Source: Oceanobacillus sp. FSL K6-2867 (lineage in GTDB: Bacteria; Bacillota; Bacilli; Bacillales; Amphibacillaceae). From it: 64,000 bases of DNA. The notes under the pieces are model-generated. The model was given only the letters and a program-made list of their open reading frames with translations, was not told the origin of the DNA and made no database searches. Both the position numbers and the translations under genes were made by a program. Shown here one piece after another: positions 56,230-64,000 of the stretch. The stretch lies in NCBI RefSeq assembly GCF_037963145.1, contig NZ_CP150144.1:3224001-3288000 (forward strand). The letters run 5' to 3'. Numbering within the stretch: the stretch's first letter is position 1; every line of letters starts with the position of its first letter.

Positions 56230-58221
56230 TTAAGCTTCAGCTTGTGCCGTCCTTTTTCTTTTTAACATTTGTGCAGCTATGACAATCGCGAGTAAAAGGA
56301 TACCAATCGCATCGGACAACATTCCCGGTATTACTAATACGATTGCAGCGATCGCTGAAACTACTCTTAAAACCCAATTTAGATTTTCCAGCAAGTATCC
56401 TTCAAGTGCGATAGCCAGAGACACAACACCAATAATTGCTGTAATCGCGATCAATAGGATGCTTAAAGCGTCAGCATCTTGCATCAGCATCTCAGGCGAA
56501 TAAACGAAAACATATGGCACGAGAATCCCAGCAGCTGCGAGTTTCAGTGATATAAATCCAGTTTTATTCGGTTCGCCACCTGCCAGTCCTGCTCCAGCAA
56601 ATGCTGCAAGGGCTACTGGAGGTGTTAAGTTTGCCAAAATACCGAAGTAAAAAACAAACATATGGGATACAAAAGGCTCGACACCGAACTGTACCAATGC
56701 TGGTGCTGCCATAGAGGACGTAATAATGTACGTTGGGATGGAAGGGAGACCCATTCCCAAAATGATAGATGCAATCATTGTAAAGAATAATGTCAAAATG
56801 AGTGTGTCGTTACCAAGAATAAGAATTGCCGAGGTCATTTTTAAGCCAAATCCTGTTAACGAAGCTACACCTACAATAATTCCGACCATTGCACAGGCCA
56901 TTGCCACACCAAGTGCACTGCGTGTTCCATCTTCCAGCGCTTGAAAAAGACTTTTTAGATTCATTCGCGTTGTTGCTCTTAATAAAGAAATGATTACAGT
57001 CGAAATGATTGCCCATGCTGCAGCATAAATTGGGGTAAACCCACCAAATAACATATAAATGAGGATGATAAGCGGAATCAGTAAATGTCCTCGTTCTTTT
57101 AAAACATCTTTCATTTTCGGGAGTTCATGTCGGGATAATCCCTTTAAACCGAGTTTTTTTGCGCGTAAATGAACAACTGAAAGCACACCCATGTAGTATA
57201 AAAGCCCAGGGATAATGGCTGCAATAGCAATTTCTGCGTATGGCATCCCTAACGTTTCCGCCATAATAAAAGCTGTTGCTCCCATTACTGGCGGAAGTAT
57301 TTGGCCACCAACAGAGGCTGCTGCTTCTACAGCTCCTGCAAAATTTTTGGAATACCCTGTTTTCTTCATGAGTGGGATGGTAAATGAACCGGTTGTAACG
57401 ACATTCGCAATGGCAGAACCATTAATCGAACCAAGAAAACCGCTCGAAACAACGGAAACTTTCGCAGGACCTCCGGCAGTATGTCCAGAGATAGCCATTG
57501 CAGAATCATTAAATAATTGCCCCATTCCCGTTCGATTTAAAAAAGTTCCAAACAAGATAAATAGAAAAATATAGGTAGCGGAAACACCTATTGCAGTCCC
57601 AAATATTCCTTCTGTTGTTAAATACAAGTAAGAGGCAATATCGTCTATTTGATATCCTCGATGGGCAACCATCCTGGGCAGATAAGGACCGAAATAGGCA
57701 TATAACAGGAACAACGTACAGAGAACGGTCAGTCCATTCCCAACTACACGACGTCCTCCTTCAAGAACAAGCAGAACCATTAGTAGGCTGAAGATAATAT
57801 CGTTCTGGCTTGGTAATCCAGCTCGATTTACAATTCCCATATAATCGGTGAAAATATAAACAATGGTTGCAATCGATAAGATAGCAAGCAAAAAATCAAT
57901 GATTGTTGCCCGAGTCTGTGGTGCATTTTTTCGTGAGGGATACAGTAAAAAGACAAGAGCCATTACTACACCCGTATGCAATGCCCGGTGCTGTAATGTA
58001 ACTAAAGGCCCTGTAAACGAAGTAATCAAGTGGAATAGGGCCAAGGAAACTGAGATAATCATAACAAGCCTGGCCATCCAAGGTATGCTCAATTTTCGGA
58101 ACCTAGCTTCTGAATCGTATTTTTCAACAATTTTTTGTTTTTCTGCTTCTGATAATTCTTCATGGTTTTTCACAAGCTCTTCTTTTGGCATCTCACTTTG
58201 TTTATCAGCCATCAGCGCCAT
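56230..58221 (-). CDS. TRAP transporter fused permease (4TM/12TM), TAXI type
   Basis: A 663-aa protein joining the small (about residues 45-180) and large (about 190-655) TRAP permease domains. Large-domain signatures are GFLGSINGSAIANVVTTGSFTIPLMKKTGYS, GGQILPPVMGATAFIMAE and ILGMGLPSIPTYIITSSMAAPALVQFGVEP. This fused form pairs with TAXI binding proteins. The start overlaps the DUF1850 stop by 10 bp, so the two are coupled. It carries an unknown carboxylate or amino acid, driven by sodium or protons. Confidence 0.94.
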   Translation of the reverse strand: MALMADKQSEMPKEELVKNHEELSEAEKQKIVEKYDSEARFRKLSIPWMARLVMIISVSLALFHLITSFTGPLVTLQHRALHTGVVMALVFLLYPSRKNAPQTRATIIDFLLAILSIATIVYIFTDYMGIVNRAGLPSQNDIIFSLLMVLLVLEGGRRVVGNGLTVLCTLFLLYAYFGPYLPRMVAHRGYQIDDIASYLYLTTEGIFGTAIGVSATYIFLFILFGTFLNRTGMGQLFNDSAMAISGHTAGGPAKVSVVSSGFLGSINGSAIANVVTTGSFTIPLMKKTGYSKNFAGAVEAAASVGGQILPPVMGATAFIMAETLGMPYAEIAIAAIIPGLLYYMGVLSVVHLRAKKLGLKGLSRHELPKMKDVLKERGHLLIPLIILIYMLFGGFTPIYAAAWAIISTVIISLLRATTRMNLKSLFQALEDGTRSALGVAMACAMVGIIVGVASLTGFGLKMTSAILILGNDTLILTLFFTMIASIILGMGLPSIPTYIITSSMAAPALVQFGVEPFVSHMFVFYFGILANLTPPVALAAFAGAGLAGGEPNKTGFISLKLAAAGILVPYVFVYSPEMLMQDADALSILLIAITAIIGVVSLAIALEGYLLENLNWVLRVVSAIAAIVLVIPGMLSDAIGILLLAIVIAAQMLKRKRTAQAEA

Positions 58222-58712
58222 ACCTCCTTATGGATCTTTAACAGCAGCCATTTATAGACCTGTATTTGTTCATAATGGATTTGGACATTTGTATCATCCG
58301 GAATAAAGTCGGATAATGAATATCTTTTTTCATTATCTTTCAGATAATAGTTTGAAATTGGAACATAGAATAGGGAATAATAGGGGATAACCCGATTTAT
58401 TTCAGTAACTTGGATAAACCCATTCGGAAGAAATTCCACTTTGCCTTCTGTATCTGGCGTACCTGCTCCATATGATTGGTACAATGTAGATTCAAACACC
58501 AGATATCCATTATCGGCTATTCGATAAGTTTCTTTCCATGGAGTTAATTCAACAGAATGTCTCCACCCGATTGTTACTTTTTCTGAATCCCATGGCAGAA
58601 AAAATAATGGATTGTCCTCTCCATCCGTTAATAAAATGCCTGATTGGAGAGGAGTCATACCGATCCAGACTCCAACCAGCAAAATAGTAAGAATAAGTGA
58701 TATTTTTTTCAT
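58212..58712 (-). CDS. DUF1850 protein of a TRAP-TAXI operon
   Basis: A 166-aa protein with an N-terminal hydrophobic segment (about 4-25) that anchors or exports it. The core has FFLPWDSEKVTIGWRHSVELTPWKETYRI, with the WRHSVELTPW signature of DUF1850. It lies between the binding protein and the fused permease, a common position for the family in TRAP-TAXI operons. An accessory role in transport outside the membrane is likely, but its mechanism is unknown. Confidence 0.82.
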   Translation of the reverse strand: MKKISLILTILLVGVWIGMTPLQSGILLTDGEDNPLFFLPWDSEKVTIGWRHSVELTPWKETYRIADNGYLVFESTLYQSYGAGTPDTEGKVEFLPNGFIQVTEINRVIPYYSLFYVPISNYYLKDNEKRYSLSDFIPDDTNVQIHYEQIQVYKWLLLKIHKEVWR

Positions 58713-58734
58713 AGAGCAGTCGATAAGTCCACTT

Positions 58735-59730
58735 TTATTCCGTTATCCCTTGTTCTTCAAAATATTTAGCTGCGCCTGGATGGAGCGGTGCAGGTAAGTT
58801 TTGTAATGCATTTTCTAATGTGATATCGTTAGCTGCATTATGAGTGTTCTGTAATTGATCAAGGTTATCAAATATAGCTTTGGTCATTGCATAAGCTATG
58901 TCATCTGATACTTCGCTGTGTGTTAATAAAACATTATTAACTCCAATGGTTGATACGTCTTTCTCCATGTCATATACATCCTTTGGTACAGTTGTTGGGA
59001 AAAAGGATGGATAGTCGTCTTGCATTTTTAAAATGATATCTTCGGCAATTTCTACAATCACAATATCCTGTGTTGTCTGAAGCTCAAGTACTCCAGCATT
59101 TGGCAATCCAGAGGAAATAACAACTGCATCAATATTTCCATTTTGAATTCCTTCCACTCCTTCTGAAAAGGAAAGAAAGTCAGCATTGATATCCTCGTAT
59201 GTCATGCCATATGCTTCTAAAACGCGTTGTGCACTGATTTCAGTTCCAGACGCAGGGGCGCCAACAGCAACTCTTTTGCCAGCTAAATCTTCTACGGTTT
59301 TAATGCCTGATTTTTCGGTAGCTACAATTTGTAAATAGTTTGGGTAGAGCGAGGCAAGGGTACGGATGTTTTCCTGAGCTCCTATTTCTTCGGCGCTTGC
59401 AATCCCTTCATAAGCATCTTGTGCGGCATCTCCCATCGAAAATCCGATTTCTGCATTACCTTGATTAAGTGTGGTTGCATTTGCAGTGGAAGCTGCTGTG
59501 GACTGACTGTTTGCATTAGCGCCTAAGTCTTGGAAAATATTTGCTAATGTACCGCCAAGTGGGTAGTATACACCAGATGAACCGCCTGTCAGAATCGTAA
59601 TAAATTCACCAGCTAATGCATCTTCACCATTACCATCCTTGCCAGCGGCATCAGAATCACTATTATCATTACATGCAGCGATTAACATAGATATGGTTAG
59701 GAACATAAAAATAATTAAAATTTTTTTCAT
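58735..59730 (-). CDS. TAXI-family TRAP solute-binding lipoprotein
   Basis: A 331-aa lipoprotein (signal ending LIAAC, Cys20). TAXI signatures are ITILTGGSSGVYYPLGGTLANIF, SQSTAASTANATTLNQGNAEIGFSMGD, ASLYPNYLQIVA and GKRVAVGAPASGTEISAQRVLEAYG. It captures a ligand for the fused permease; in this family, glutamate or other dicarboxylates have been reported. It is the first gene of the minus-strand TAXI-DUF1850-permease-DASS operon, preceded by GGAGG. Confidence 0.94.
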   Translation of the reverse strand: MKKILIIFMFLTISMLIAACNDNSDSDAAGKDGNGEDALAGEFITILTGGSSGVYYPLGGTLANIFQDLGANANSQSTAASTANATTLNQGNAEIGFSMGDAAQDAYEGIASAEEIGAQENIRTLASLYPNYLQIVATEKSGIKTVEDLAGKRVAVGAPASGTEISAQRVLEAYGMTYEDINADFLSFSEGVEGIQNGNIDAVVISSGLPNAGVLELQTTQDIVIVEIAEDIILKMQDDYPSFFPTTVPKDVYDMEKDVSTIGVNNVLLTHSEVSDDIAYAMTKAIFDNLDQLQNTHNAANDITLENALQNLPAPLHPGAAKYFEEQGITE

Positions 59731-59881
59731 TATAATACCTCCAATGGTTTAGTTGCTGAAATCATCAAATAACAGTGTGTCTAGCAAAATATGGTTACTG
59801 GAAATAGTTATACACCCCCTATGTTTAGACTCTATGCTTTCAACTTGTGAGTTTAGACAAGAAATTTAACTAAAATAAAAA

Positions 59882-59928
59882 ATCCAGTTCAAATAAGACT
59901 GCAAATAGTCTATTTTTGAACTGGATCT
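59882..59928 (-). other. Long hairpin with U-run upstream of the TAXI operon
   Basis: ATCCAGTTCAAATA (59882-59895) pairs with TATTTTTGAACTGGAT (59911-59926), with an inner AGACT/AGTCT pair. On the minus strand the stem is followed by TTTTTTATTTTAG. It lies about 150 bp before the TAXI start, so it is either a leader attenuator of that operon or a stray terminator. The remaining parts of 59731-60240 hold no gene. Confidence 0.5.
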
Positions 59929-60240
59929 TATCTGTGGGATAAACTTCGGGAGGAAGCTTTGACAGATTAGGCAGATCATATTATTTATATTTGGTAATTA
60001 TATGTTATGTTTTTCTTGCAATGTTAGAACAGCATGATTATGAATCCAACTAACTCCTTTAAACAGAAACCAGTCTGCTTCAATCATTCTCACAAACCAT
60101 TTTGTTCATGGATGCATGTTTAATAGGTAATGAAAAAATGAATTATGAGAGATTCGAATGCTTGCGTTTTCCAGAGGAAATACAGAAATTATCAGGAACG
60201 TTACAATTAGAATACAAGCCTTTTATAAGCTGCTTTTCAT

Positions 60241-60266
60241 GTTTAAGTAATGGGCAACGTGGAATA
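60241..60266 (+). promoter_or_regulatory. Sigma-B-type promoter of the second KGG gene
   Basis: GTTTAA (60241-60246), 14-bp spacer, GGAATA (60261-60266). The downstream leader TTAATGTACGAGCAA...ATCAACTATTGAAAGGAGCT is almost identical to that of the first KGG gene. Confidence 0.7.
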
Positions 60267-60314
60267 TAATTAATGTACGAGCAACAATATCAACTATTGA
60301 AAGGAGCTATAAAA

Positions 60315-60605
60315 ATGGCTAAGAACAATAATGGTAAGATGTCTCGTGAACAAGCAGGAAAAAAGGGTGGAAAAGCAACCGCAAGAAATCATGACCAGGA
60401 ATTCTATGAAGAAATTGGTCAAAAAGGCGGTGAAGCAACCGCAAAAAATCATGATCAGGAATTCTATGAAGAGATTGGTCAAAAAGGCGGGAATGCAACT
60501 GCAAGAAATCACGATCAGGAATTCTACGAAGAAATTGGCGAAAAGGGCGGGAATGCACGCGCGCGCCAACGAAACAACAACAACAAAAACAGAAACAATT
60601 CATAA
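60315..60605 (+). CDS. KGG-repeat stress protein (GsiB-like), three repeats
   Basis: The start is ATG 60315 with AAAGGAG upstream (96 aa); the frame from 60273 is a leader without a site. The sequence MAKNNNGKMSREQAGKKGG is followed by three NHDQEFYEEIGQKGG repeats and the RARQRNNNN tail. It is a paralogue of the gene at 54152 with three repeats fewer, so repeat number has changed since duplication. General-stress control by sigma B is predicted from the promoter. Confidence 0.92.
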   Translation: MAKNNNGKMSREQAGKKGGKATARNHDQEFYEEIGQKGGEATAKNHDQEFYEEIGQKGGNATARNHDQEFYEEIGEKGGNARARQRNNNNKNRNNS

Positions 60606-60630
60606 CTAAAACTTAATATGTATGATAAAG

Positions 60631-60664
60631 AAGGAAAGGGATTTTGATCTCCCTTTCCTTTTTC
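60631..60664 (+). terminator. Terminator after the second KGG gene
   Basis: AAGGAAAGGGA (60631-60641) pairs with TCCCTTTCCTT (60650-60660), followed by Ts. Confidence 0.9.
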
Positions 60665-60700
60665 TCTGTGTAGTTATGTAAGTTCCTATCATAAAATTAA

Positions 60701-60750
60701 GACCCATAAAGTGAAGGATGAAAGACCTTACTACCTTCACTTTATGAGTC
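60701..60750 (-). terminator. Terminator of the gas-vesicle operon
   Basis: On the minus strand GACTCATAAAGTGAAGG (60750-60734) pairs with CCTTCACTTTATGGGTC (60717-60701) with one mismatch, then TTAATTTTATG. It lies just beyond gvpT. Confidence 0.75.
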
Positions 60751-60782
60751 TCGGGATGATGCTGATTTTTTAGTAATCTTTA

Positions 60783-61340
60783 TTATTTAGAAGCTGAGGC
60801 TGTTTTAGTACGTGCTTTTTGGTTATAGCCTGAACTTCGTTTTGCTGGTGTCCTTCTAGTACTCGCGCTGGAAGAACTGGATTTTGATTTAGCTTCTGCT
60901 TTTTTATTCGTGCTTGCAGATTCGTTTTGTTTTTCCTCTGCTTTATTAGATTGTGGCGCAGAATTGCTTTCTGTGTCTTCTGCCTCTGTTTCCTCTCCAT
61001 TTGATTGCTTGCTTTTTGCAGGGGTAAGCCTATGCTTTAACTCTATTGTTTTATTTGTGGTATTTTCTTTGATTGCAGCATATTTGTCCATTGCTGAATC
61101 AGTGAGTTCACGCGATTTATCTACTGCCTTATCTTTAGCAGAGCCCACTTGATAGGTAATATCTCCACGCAGCTCTTTTCCGGATTTCGGAGCAAGTAAT
61201 AGGGTGGTCGCGACACCGACTCCCCAACCGATAATACCACCTCGAATAACATCTTTTTTGGTGTAAGCCTTATCGGATGAATTTCGGTTTTCTTGTTCTT
61301 CTTGATTTGTTTGTACTTGCTGTTTGTTTTGTTCTGTCAT
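60783..61340 (-). CDS. gvpT: Gas vesicle protein GvpT-like (YtxH-type)
   Basis: A 185-aa protein. A GGIIGWGVGVATTLLLAPKSGKELR segment near residues 34-58 is a YtxH-type glycine-rich hydrophobic helix. The rest is polar: helical Lys/Asp repeats, then a Ser/Lys/Arg-rich tail (SSSSSASTRRTPAKRSS). In the B. megaterium gvp operon the gene after gvpJ is gvpT, so the name rests mainly on synteny. Its role in vesicle assembly is not defined. It is the last gene before the terminator. Confidence 0.7.
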   Translation of the reverse strand: MTEQNKQQVQTNQEEQENRNSSDKAYTKKDVIRGGIIGWGVGVATTLLLAPKSGKELRGDITYQVGSAKDKAVDKSRELTDSAMDKYAAIKENTTNKTIELKHRLTPAKSKQSNGEETEAEDTESNSAPQSNKAEEKQNESASTNKKAEAKSKSSSSSASTRRTPAKRSSGYNQKARTKTASASK

Positions 61341-61372
61341 GATTTATTCCTCCTAATAGAAATTTAAATTTG

Positions 61373-61693
61373 CTAGCTATTGCCAGATAGTTTACCTTCT
61401 AATTTTTCCAATCGTTCGAGCAGCTTTTGATTTTCTTCTTTTAACTTATCCTGTTCTTGCATTGCTGCTTGCGAGTTTAGGTATGGGTCTGTTTCCCACC
61501 AGTCCATTCCGATTTCTTTTGCTTTATCGACAGATGCGACAATCAATCTGATTTTGATGGAAAGCAGCTCCACATCTGCAATTCCTACTCGTATGTCTCC
61601 CGCAATGACAACCCCTTTATCCAATACGGTTTCAAGCACATCAACCAAATTACTGGACCCCGCAGTTGTTTGTGGGGAGTTTTCGTTCGCCAT
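61373..61693 (-). CDS. gvpJ: Gas vesicle protein GvpJ
   Basis: A 106-aa GvpA-family protein. The conserved core is LVDVLETVLDKGVVIAGDIRVGIADVELLSIKIRLIVASVDKAKEIGMDWWETDPYL, nearly the B. megaterium GvpJ sequence as I recall it, followed by a coiled-coil tail (EENQKLLERLEKLEGKL). GvpJ is a minor shell protein thought to help nucleate or cap the vesicle. It is 60 bp after gvpK. Confidence 0.93.
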   Translation of the reverse strand: MANENSPQTTAGSSNLVDVLETVLDKGVVIAGDIRVGIADVELLSIKIRLIVASVDKAKEIGMDWWETDPYLNSQAAMQEQDKLKEENQKLLERLEKLEGKLSGNS

Positions 61694-61753
61694 GTTTTAC
61701 CCTCCCTGGGAAATCCTATTTCACCCTTCATTCAACCTATAGAGGTTACACAC

Positions 61754-62083
61754 CTATAGTAAATTTCCTAAAGGTCCCAAATCGATATTCAAATCCTCAT
61801 CCGTAAAATTAAAAATCCCTTTTAGCTCTTCCATTTTTATATCTAAGTTCATTAACGCAACACCGAGTTTTTCAATTTCCTCTTCCGTCAGATTCCCTCC
61901 GTCTACACGGCGGATTGCCTGTCGTTCGACAAGTTGACGTAATAACTCAATTACGGTAAGGACAAGCTGAGCAAGACCTTCTTCGGCACCTTCAGGATCA
62001 AGCTCGATCCGTCCGCTTTTCTCTGGACGATGGTCAAGACCTGCTAAGGATGCTGGTTGATTATTAAGATTGATGGATGACAC
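61754..62083 (-). CDS. gvpK: Gas vesicle protein GvpK
   Basis: The start is GTG 62083, with AAGGAGGAG seven bases upstream; the frame extends to 62167 without a site and would lie inside gvpS. The product is 109 aa, the usual GvpK length. Family motifs are RIELDPEGAEEGLAQLVLTVIELLRQLVERQAIRRVDGG and the C-terminal DEDLNIDLGPLGNLL. It overlaps the end of gvpS by 20 bp. GvpK is an essential assembly factor in other systems. Confidence 0.92.
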   Translation of the reverse strand: MSSINLNNQPASLAGLDHRPEKSGRIELDPEGAEEGLAQLVLTVIELLRQLVERQAIRRVDGGNLTEEEIEKLGVALMNLDIKMEELKGIFNFTDEDLNIDLGPLGNLL

Positions 62084-62312
62084 GATCCAACTCCTCCTTT
62101 TCATAATCAAATTGTTTCGATGAAAATTTCTCAGCTGTTTGCTGATTCGATTCAATAAGTGTTTCAACTGAGGAGATCAATACGCGTAAATCGAGATAGA
62201 CTAAGTCGATTCCAGCGATAGAGAGGATGATATCTCCTTTAATTGCTACACCTTTATCCAGAACTACATCGAGAACATCAATGAGGCCAACCTCTTTATT
62301 TTCAAATTCCAT
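62064..62312 (-). CDS. gvpS: Gas vesicle protein GvpS
   Basis: An 82-aa GvpA-family protein with the core LIDVLDVVLDKGVAIKGDIILSIAGIDLVYLDLRVLISSVETL and a short charged tail. It lacks the extended C-terminus of GvpJ. Its place between gvpL and gvpK is that of gvpS in B. megaterium. It is a minor shell-like component. GGAGG lies before the ATG. Confidence 0.88.
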   Translation of the reverse strand: MEFENKEVGLIDVLDVVLDKGVAIKGDIILSIAGIDLVYLDLRVLISSVETLIESNQQTAEKFSSKQFDYEKEELDRVIHQS

Positions 62313-62326
62313 GTGTATCCTCCAAA

Positions 62327-63130
62327 CTAGCTAATCTTGGCAAAATGATAGGATGGCCATGGTCCTGTAACCTCGAAGTGCCAGCCTGATCCCGCCCATT
62401 TATCCTGCAGCTTTTTAATGATAGATTTAAAATCATTAATTCGAGATTTATCCACCATATAGACACTGTTCCAGCACATTTCTTCTTGGCGTCCCGTAAC
62501 ATCCTTATTCCAATTTCTTTTCACTTCGTGGTCGACACTTAATGCTGCTAGTTTCTTATGAATCGATTTTGAAAAGGCATGTGTTTCTTTCTCTGTCTCT
62601 TGATCAATAAGTTGATGAAGCCTTCTATTTTCCAAGTACTGACGGCCAGGTGACATGGCAGCAATTTCTTTCTTTTTGGCTTCTATCGTTTCATTATTAC
62701 TTGCCACCATTTCTTTTAGCTTATCCCGCTCGCAATAGAGTTTTAATATCCACTCATCTTTATCTGCGATGTTATCAAGTAAATGGAGCATACGTGTCTC
62801 GTGGGTGCTGATTGTGTTTTTTAAACTTTCCAGACCAGAATAGATCGTGCAAAACTTCATTGGGATGATAGGATATCTCTCATAAAATTCCATCAATGCT
62901 TCGTGATGGTGAAATGCTTTCTGGTGGAGCCAATTAACATCATTTGATTTTTTTTCGAGTTCCTTTTCACTGTATTCCACTGGGTCCAGCTCACAGACAA
63001 TGGCATCGACATTTTCAAATGGAAGGCTGTAAATCTGTGACTCCTCATCCAGCCCTTTAAGAGAGGGGAGGGGAGCTGCGTCTTTTCCGCTTGCCGGTAT
63101 AATTCCATATAAATAGATTAATTTCTCCAT
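62327..63130 (-). CDS. gvpL: Gas vesicle protein GvpL (GvpF/L family)
   Basis: A 267-aa protein with YLYGIIPA at the start, an N-terminal alpha/beta domain with YPIIPMKFCTIYSG, a coiled coil (about 115-185) and a second domain ending FEVTGPWPSYHFAKI. The TGPWPxYxF ending is the family hallmark shared with GvpF at 63394. GvpF/L proteins bind GvpA and assist vesicle growth. Confidence 0.92.
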   Translation of the reverse strand: MEKLIYLYGIIPASGKDAAPLPSLKGLDEESQIYSLPFENVDAIVCELDPVEYSEKELEKKSNDVNWLHQKAFHHHEALMEFYERYPIIPMKFCTIYSGLESLKNTISTHETRMLHLLDNIADKDEWILKLYCERDKLKEMVASNNETIEAKKKEIAAMSPGRQYLENRRLHQLIDQETEKETHAFSKSIHKKLAALSVDHEVKRNWNKDVTGRQEEMCWNSVYMVDKSRINDFKSIIKKLQDKWAGSGWHFEVTGPWPSYHFAKIS

Positions 63131-63139
63131 ATTTCATCC

Positions 63140-63397
63140 TCACTCTTTTCGTTTTGTTAACTCATTTATTTGTTCCATTTCTCGTTTTTTAGCAATTTCA
63201 TAACGAACTAACAGTTCCGTTTCAGATTGCTTGTAGGATGCCTCATCAATTTCTTCCAGTTCATACATCATCTGCAGGTGAATTAATTTCTTTTGGATGT
63301 GCTCCAGATCATATAGCTCTTTTTCCACTTCTTCTTGAACCTTTTCCCCAATTTTTACAATTAAGTTTATCGGCGAAGTGAAGATTTTTTGGATCAT
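63140..63397 (-). CDS. gvpG: Gas vesicle protein GvpG
   Basis: An 85-aa helical protein: FTSPINLIVKIGEKVQEEVEKELYDLEHIQKKLIHLQMMYELEEIDEASY, which is the GvpG pattern. It overlaps the stop of gvpF by 4 bp and precedes gvpL by 9 bp, the standard F-G-L order. Confidence 0.92.
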   Translation of the reverse strand: MIQKIFTSPINLIVKIGEKVQEEVEKELYDLEHIQKKLIHLQMMYELEEIDEASYKQSETELLVRYEIAKKREMEQINELTKRKE

Positions 63398-64000
63398 GTG
63401 GAAGGTTCTTCTATCTTTAATTTAATATTGATAAAGTTATAGGCTGGCCATGGTCCTGTGTATTTAAAGTCCACTTTATCCTGCCAGCTGTCATGAAGTT
63501 CATTTACTTTTTTATCGAATTGGGACTCCTTGTCGCTATCTATCAGGTACGCGGCATTGAGAAGCATTTTTTCGCCGATTGGATCATTGATTTGATTGGC
63601 CTCTGCGAGAGTACTTAATGAATCATGTATTTCTGACTTGATATCATTCTGTAGTGAATGGAAGAAGTCTTTCGCCATCTCGCCTAACTGAATCCGGTCA
63701 AAATATCCGGCAGCCTCTGATTTGGAGTGTACGATCTGTTTTTTCTTCATGACATTTTCATTTTGCTTGATACTCTTTTCCAGCCAATCTTTTTTACCAA
63801 CAACCTTTAAACCAACCTCGATTTTTCCTTTAATTTGAGGGAAAATTTCCACTAACTGAGGATAGAGGCTTTCTGCTAAGGCGAGCACATCCTCTTCACT
63901 TTGGAATAGGTTCCCGAAACTGATTGGCACGACTGTATCCATCGTTTCCATTACTCGGGAAAGCACTTTCTGATGCATCATTAGATTTTCTTTACTCGGA
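63394..64000 (-). CDS. gvpF: Gas vesicle protein GvpF, N-terminus beyond the window
   Basis: The frame is open to the right edge, so only the C-terminal 200 or so residues are present. PSKENLMMHQKVLSRVMETMDTVVPISFGNLF, PQIKGKIEVGLKVVGKKDWLE, SEAAGYFDRIQLGEMAKDFF and the ending TGPWPAYNFINIKLKIE match B. megaterium GvpF as I recall it. ATG 63981 is internal, not the true start. The family usually has about 250 residues, so roughly 50 are missing. Confidence 0.92.
   Translation of the reverse strand, partial: PSKENLMMHQKVLSRVMETMDTVVPISFGNLFQSEEDVLALAESLYPQLVEIFPQIKGKIEVGLKVVGKKDWLEKSIKQNENVMKKKQIVHSKSEAAGYFDRIQLGEMAKDFFHSLQNDIKSEIHDSLSTLAEANQINDPIGEKMLLNAAYLIDSDKESQFDKKVNELHDSWQDKVDFKYTGPWPAYNFINIKLKIEEPST

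Overview
The window looks like chromosomal DNA of a low-GC Bacillota, most likely a salt-tolerant member of the Bacillaceae (Oceanobacillus/Virgibacillus/Lentibacillus-like). This is inferred from AT-rich codon use, strong GGAGG-type ribosome sites, CcpA cre boxes, sigma-B-type promoters, an rrn operon trailed by a large tRNA array, lipoprotein-anchored binding proteins, and a gas-vesicle gene order that I recall from Bacillus megaterium. No search was run; all names rest on motifs and remembered family sequences.

Layout. 0-4.3 kb: the end of a TRAP transporter (dctP tail, dctQ, dctM) in one operon with an HMG-CoA-lyase-like enzyme and a class III CoA-transferase. 4.5-11.8 kb: a CitA/DcuS-type sensor kinase and response regulator, then a tctCBA tripartite tricarboxylate transporter and a DASS (SLC13) carboxylate carrier. 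12.1-13.8 kb: two secreted phosphodiesterase-type enzymes. 14.0-21.5 kb: tandem rrn promoters, 16S-23S-5S rRNA and 19 tRNA genes ending in a strong terminator. 21.6-27.4 kb: a CapA-like protein, an MHS-family transporter, a PepSY protein, a frameshifted tnpB element with its predicted omega RNA, and a HAD hydrolase.

27.6-41.2 kb: an MmgE/PrpD protein on the minus strand, then a catabolic block: P5C-dehydrogenase-like enzyme, three-component Rieske oxygenase (oxygenase, Rieske ferredoxin, FAD reductase), an MDR reductase, an M24 protein close to the DMSP lyase DddP, and an OpuA-type ABC importer (ATPase, permease, binding lipoprotein with the three-Trp cage). An RpiR-type regulator lies downstream on the minus strand. 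A coherent but untested reading is uptake and demethylation of a quaternary ammonium compound, with proline betaine the best fit because of the P5C dehydrogenase.

41.4-51.6 kb: an FAD oxidase of the GlcD type and a full set of homologues of the functionally unassigned E. coli yhf/php operon (yhfZ, php, yhfS, yhfW, yhfX, yhfY, yhfU, yhfT) with one extra gene, an amidase-signature-like protein. The oxidase and yhfZ promoters carry the same 22-bp palindrome, AATATAC-N8-GTATATT, so they probably form one regulon. This is the best candidate for an undescribed system in the window.

51.6-64.0 kb: a YetF-type membrane protein with a missing start codon, a 420-aa protein with proteasome-like N-terminal Thr/Asp/Lys residues, two KGG-repeat (GsiB-like) stress proteins under sigma-B-like promoters flanking a TRAP-TAXI/DASS transport module, and a gas-vesicle operon (gvpF-G-L-S-K-J-T) that runs off the right edge.
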